The notes under the pieces were generated by a model. That model saw only the letters and a program-made list of their open reading frames with translations. It was not told the origin of the DNA and made no database searches. Shown one piece after another: positions 63,103-64,000 of a stretch of DNA of 64,000 nt. The position numbers and the translations under genes are program-made. Origin of the DNA: Paenibacillus plantarum (GTDB taxonomy: Bacteria > Bacillota > Bacilli > Paenibacillales > NBRC-103111); assembly GCF_013141695.1 (NCBI RefSeq), contig NZ_WHNY01000075.1, forward strand, positions 124,001-188,000. The letters are read 5' to 3'. The first letter of the stretch is position 1, and every line of letters begins with the position of its first letter.

Positions 63103-64000
63103 ATGAATGAAATTTACCAGTTTGATGAAATTGCTAGACTTCCATTACCTGGCGATAATTGTGCCGTTGCAACTCGAAATTTGGATGCTGGCACCGTTAT
63201 TCATTTTGAAGGCGAAACCTTGGTCATAGATTATACTGTTTTGGAAGGTCATCGGTTTGCTGTGAAGACAATACATCCCGGTGTTGAACTGCTTTCTTGG
63301 GAAATGCCGTTTGGAGTGGCTCTGCAAGAGATTCAGCCCGGTCAATATGTGATTAATGAAGCGGTATTGGACGCACTTAGCGGGCGTCAGCTGAAATTCA
63401 CTTTGCCTGCTCAGCCAAATTTTACGGATCAAATTCCTCCATTCGTTTTTACTGAGGAGAATTTTAAGCCTGCTCCGGCATCACCTATGTACGCGCAAAC
63501 TCGTACTTTTATGGGTTATCGTCGCAGTGAACCCCGTGGCGTTGGTACTCGTAACCACATAGTCGTGTTAGGTACCACCTCTCGTACGGGTAGCTTTTCG
63601 AAGCAGCTTGCCGCTCGACTACAAGGTGAACTGAAGAATTATCCCAATATTGATGGGATAGTACCTGTGGCGCATACGGAGGGCAGTACGGATAAGCTTA
63701 ATAACCTGGATTTACTACTGAGGACGCTCGCCGGTTTTATTGTGAACCCTAACGTGGGTGCAGTCTTGGTAGTTGATTATGGCAATGAACCGGTAACCAA
63801 TAAGATGGTGGAAGCATATTTGCGAGAACACAGCTATCCGATCGATGATGTATTGCATAAGTTTGTGTCGCTCGAAGGTGGCTTTGAACAGAATCTGGCT
63901 CAAGGCGAAGAAGTTATAAAGGAGTGGCTGCCTACTGTTAATGCCATGCAACGGACGGAGGAATCCATAAGTCACTTGAAGATTGGACTGCAATGCGGTG
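63103..64000 (+). CDS. UxaA-family sugar-acid dehydratase, N-terminal part (cut by window end)
   Basis: The first 299 residues of an altronate/galactarate dehydratase-family protein, with no stop before the right edge. Residues 20-95 are a SAF-like N-terminal domain (NCAVATRNLDAGTVI, PGQYVINEAVLDALSGR). From about residue 140 the dehydratase core begins (TFMGYRRSEPRGVGTRNHIV, then VVPVAHTEGS-like IVPVAHTEGSTDKL). The family dehydrates aldonic or aldaric acids to 2-keto-3-deoxy acids using iron or manganese. Fused SAF-UxaA proteins occur; in Campylobacter a UxaA pair acts in L-fucose breakdown. After an L-fucose dehydrogenase-like gene, L-fuconate is a plausible substrate, but this is inference. 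ATG 63103 follows AAAGGAGATAGG. Confidence 0.88.
   Translation, partial: MNEIYQFDEIARLPLPGDNCAVATRNLDAGTVIHFEGETLVIDYTVLEGHRFAVKTIHPGVELLSWEMPFGVALQEIQPGQYVINEAVLDALSGRQLKFTLPAQPNFTDQIPPFVFTEENFKPAPASPMYAQTRTFMGYRRSEPRGVGTRNHIVVLGTTSRTGSFSKQLAARLQGELKNYPNIDGIVPVAHTEGSTDKLNNLDLLLRTLAGFIVNPNVGAVLVVDYGNEPVTNKMVEAYLREHSYPIDDVLHKFVSLEGGFEQNLAQGEEVIKEWLPTVNAMQRTEESISHLKIGLQCG

Overview
The window looks like chromosomal DNA of a Paenibacillus-type soil Firmicute. This is inferred from strong GGAGG-type ribosome sites, frequent TTG and GTG starts, YesM/YesN-type two-component systems next to family 1 sugar ABC importers, a Sda sporulation inhibitor, ComFB, GreA, a Bacillus-type CysJ/CysI pair, AroA of the DAHP synthase/chorismate mutase type, TnrA/GlnR boxes and cre-like CcpA sites. 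I see no prophage, insertion sequence, tRNA, rRNA or CRISPR array.

Layout. 1-1.3 kb: end of a lactonase-like gene, an alkyltransferase-like (Atl) DNA repair protein and a DUF559-like nuclease/winged-helix protein, then a 0.5 kb spacer built from two 179 bp direct repeats. 1.8-14.4 kb: a glycan utilisation locus with sensor kinase, AraC-type response regulator, sugar-binding lipoprotein, two permeases, a heparinase II/III-like lyase and a secreted GH2 enzyme with a duplicated C-terminal domain; three cre-like sites lie in it. 14.5-24.3 kb: a ClpP-like protein, HAD phosphatase, glutamate racemase, GreA, an orphan sensor kinase, a YdjM-like membrane protein, an alpha-L-rhamnosidase, ComFB, and two overlapping microgenes, the second being Sda. 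24.4-31.1 kb: a second kinase/regulator/ABC importer set without an adjacent enzyme. 31.3-34.9 kb: cysJ-cysI sulfite reductase. 35-48 kb: palindromic intergenic repeats, a degenerate kinase-PASTA protein, a chemoreceptor, a phytoene-desaturase-like flavoprotein cotranscribed with a 1730-residue Ser/Thr kinase-ATPase-GAF-histidine kinase, and an alcohol dehydrogenase/EamA transporter pair.

48-53.6 kb holds the most distinctive cluster. A frameshifted or start-less gene and a LysR gene flanked by two copies of the same promoter relic are followed by tatC and a very short TnrA/GlnR-like regulator. These read away from an operon of a Tat-exported flavin amine oxidase, a Sec-exported RidA-family imine deaminase and tatA. 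Two TnrA/GlnR boxes, one a perfect consensus match, lie between the two arms. It reads as a nitrogen-scavenging unit carrying its own Tat translocase and acting outside the cytoplasm.

53.7-64 kb: an AraC regulator, a secreted DNRLRE-FN3-beta-helix protein behind a perfect cre site, AroA, a flavin monooxygenase, an unknown protein, and a LacI-controlled sugar-acid operon (FucU mutarotase, L-fucose dehydrogenase-like aldo/keto reductase, UxaA-type dehydratase) with two matching 16 bp operator-like palindromes. The last gene is cut by the window end.
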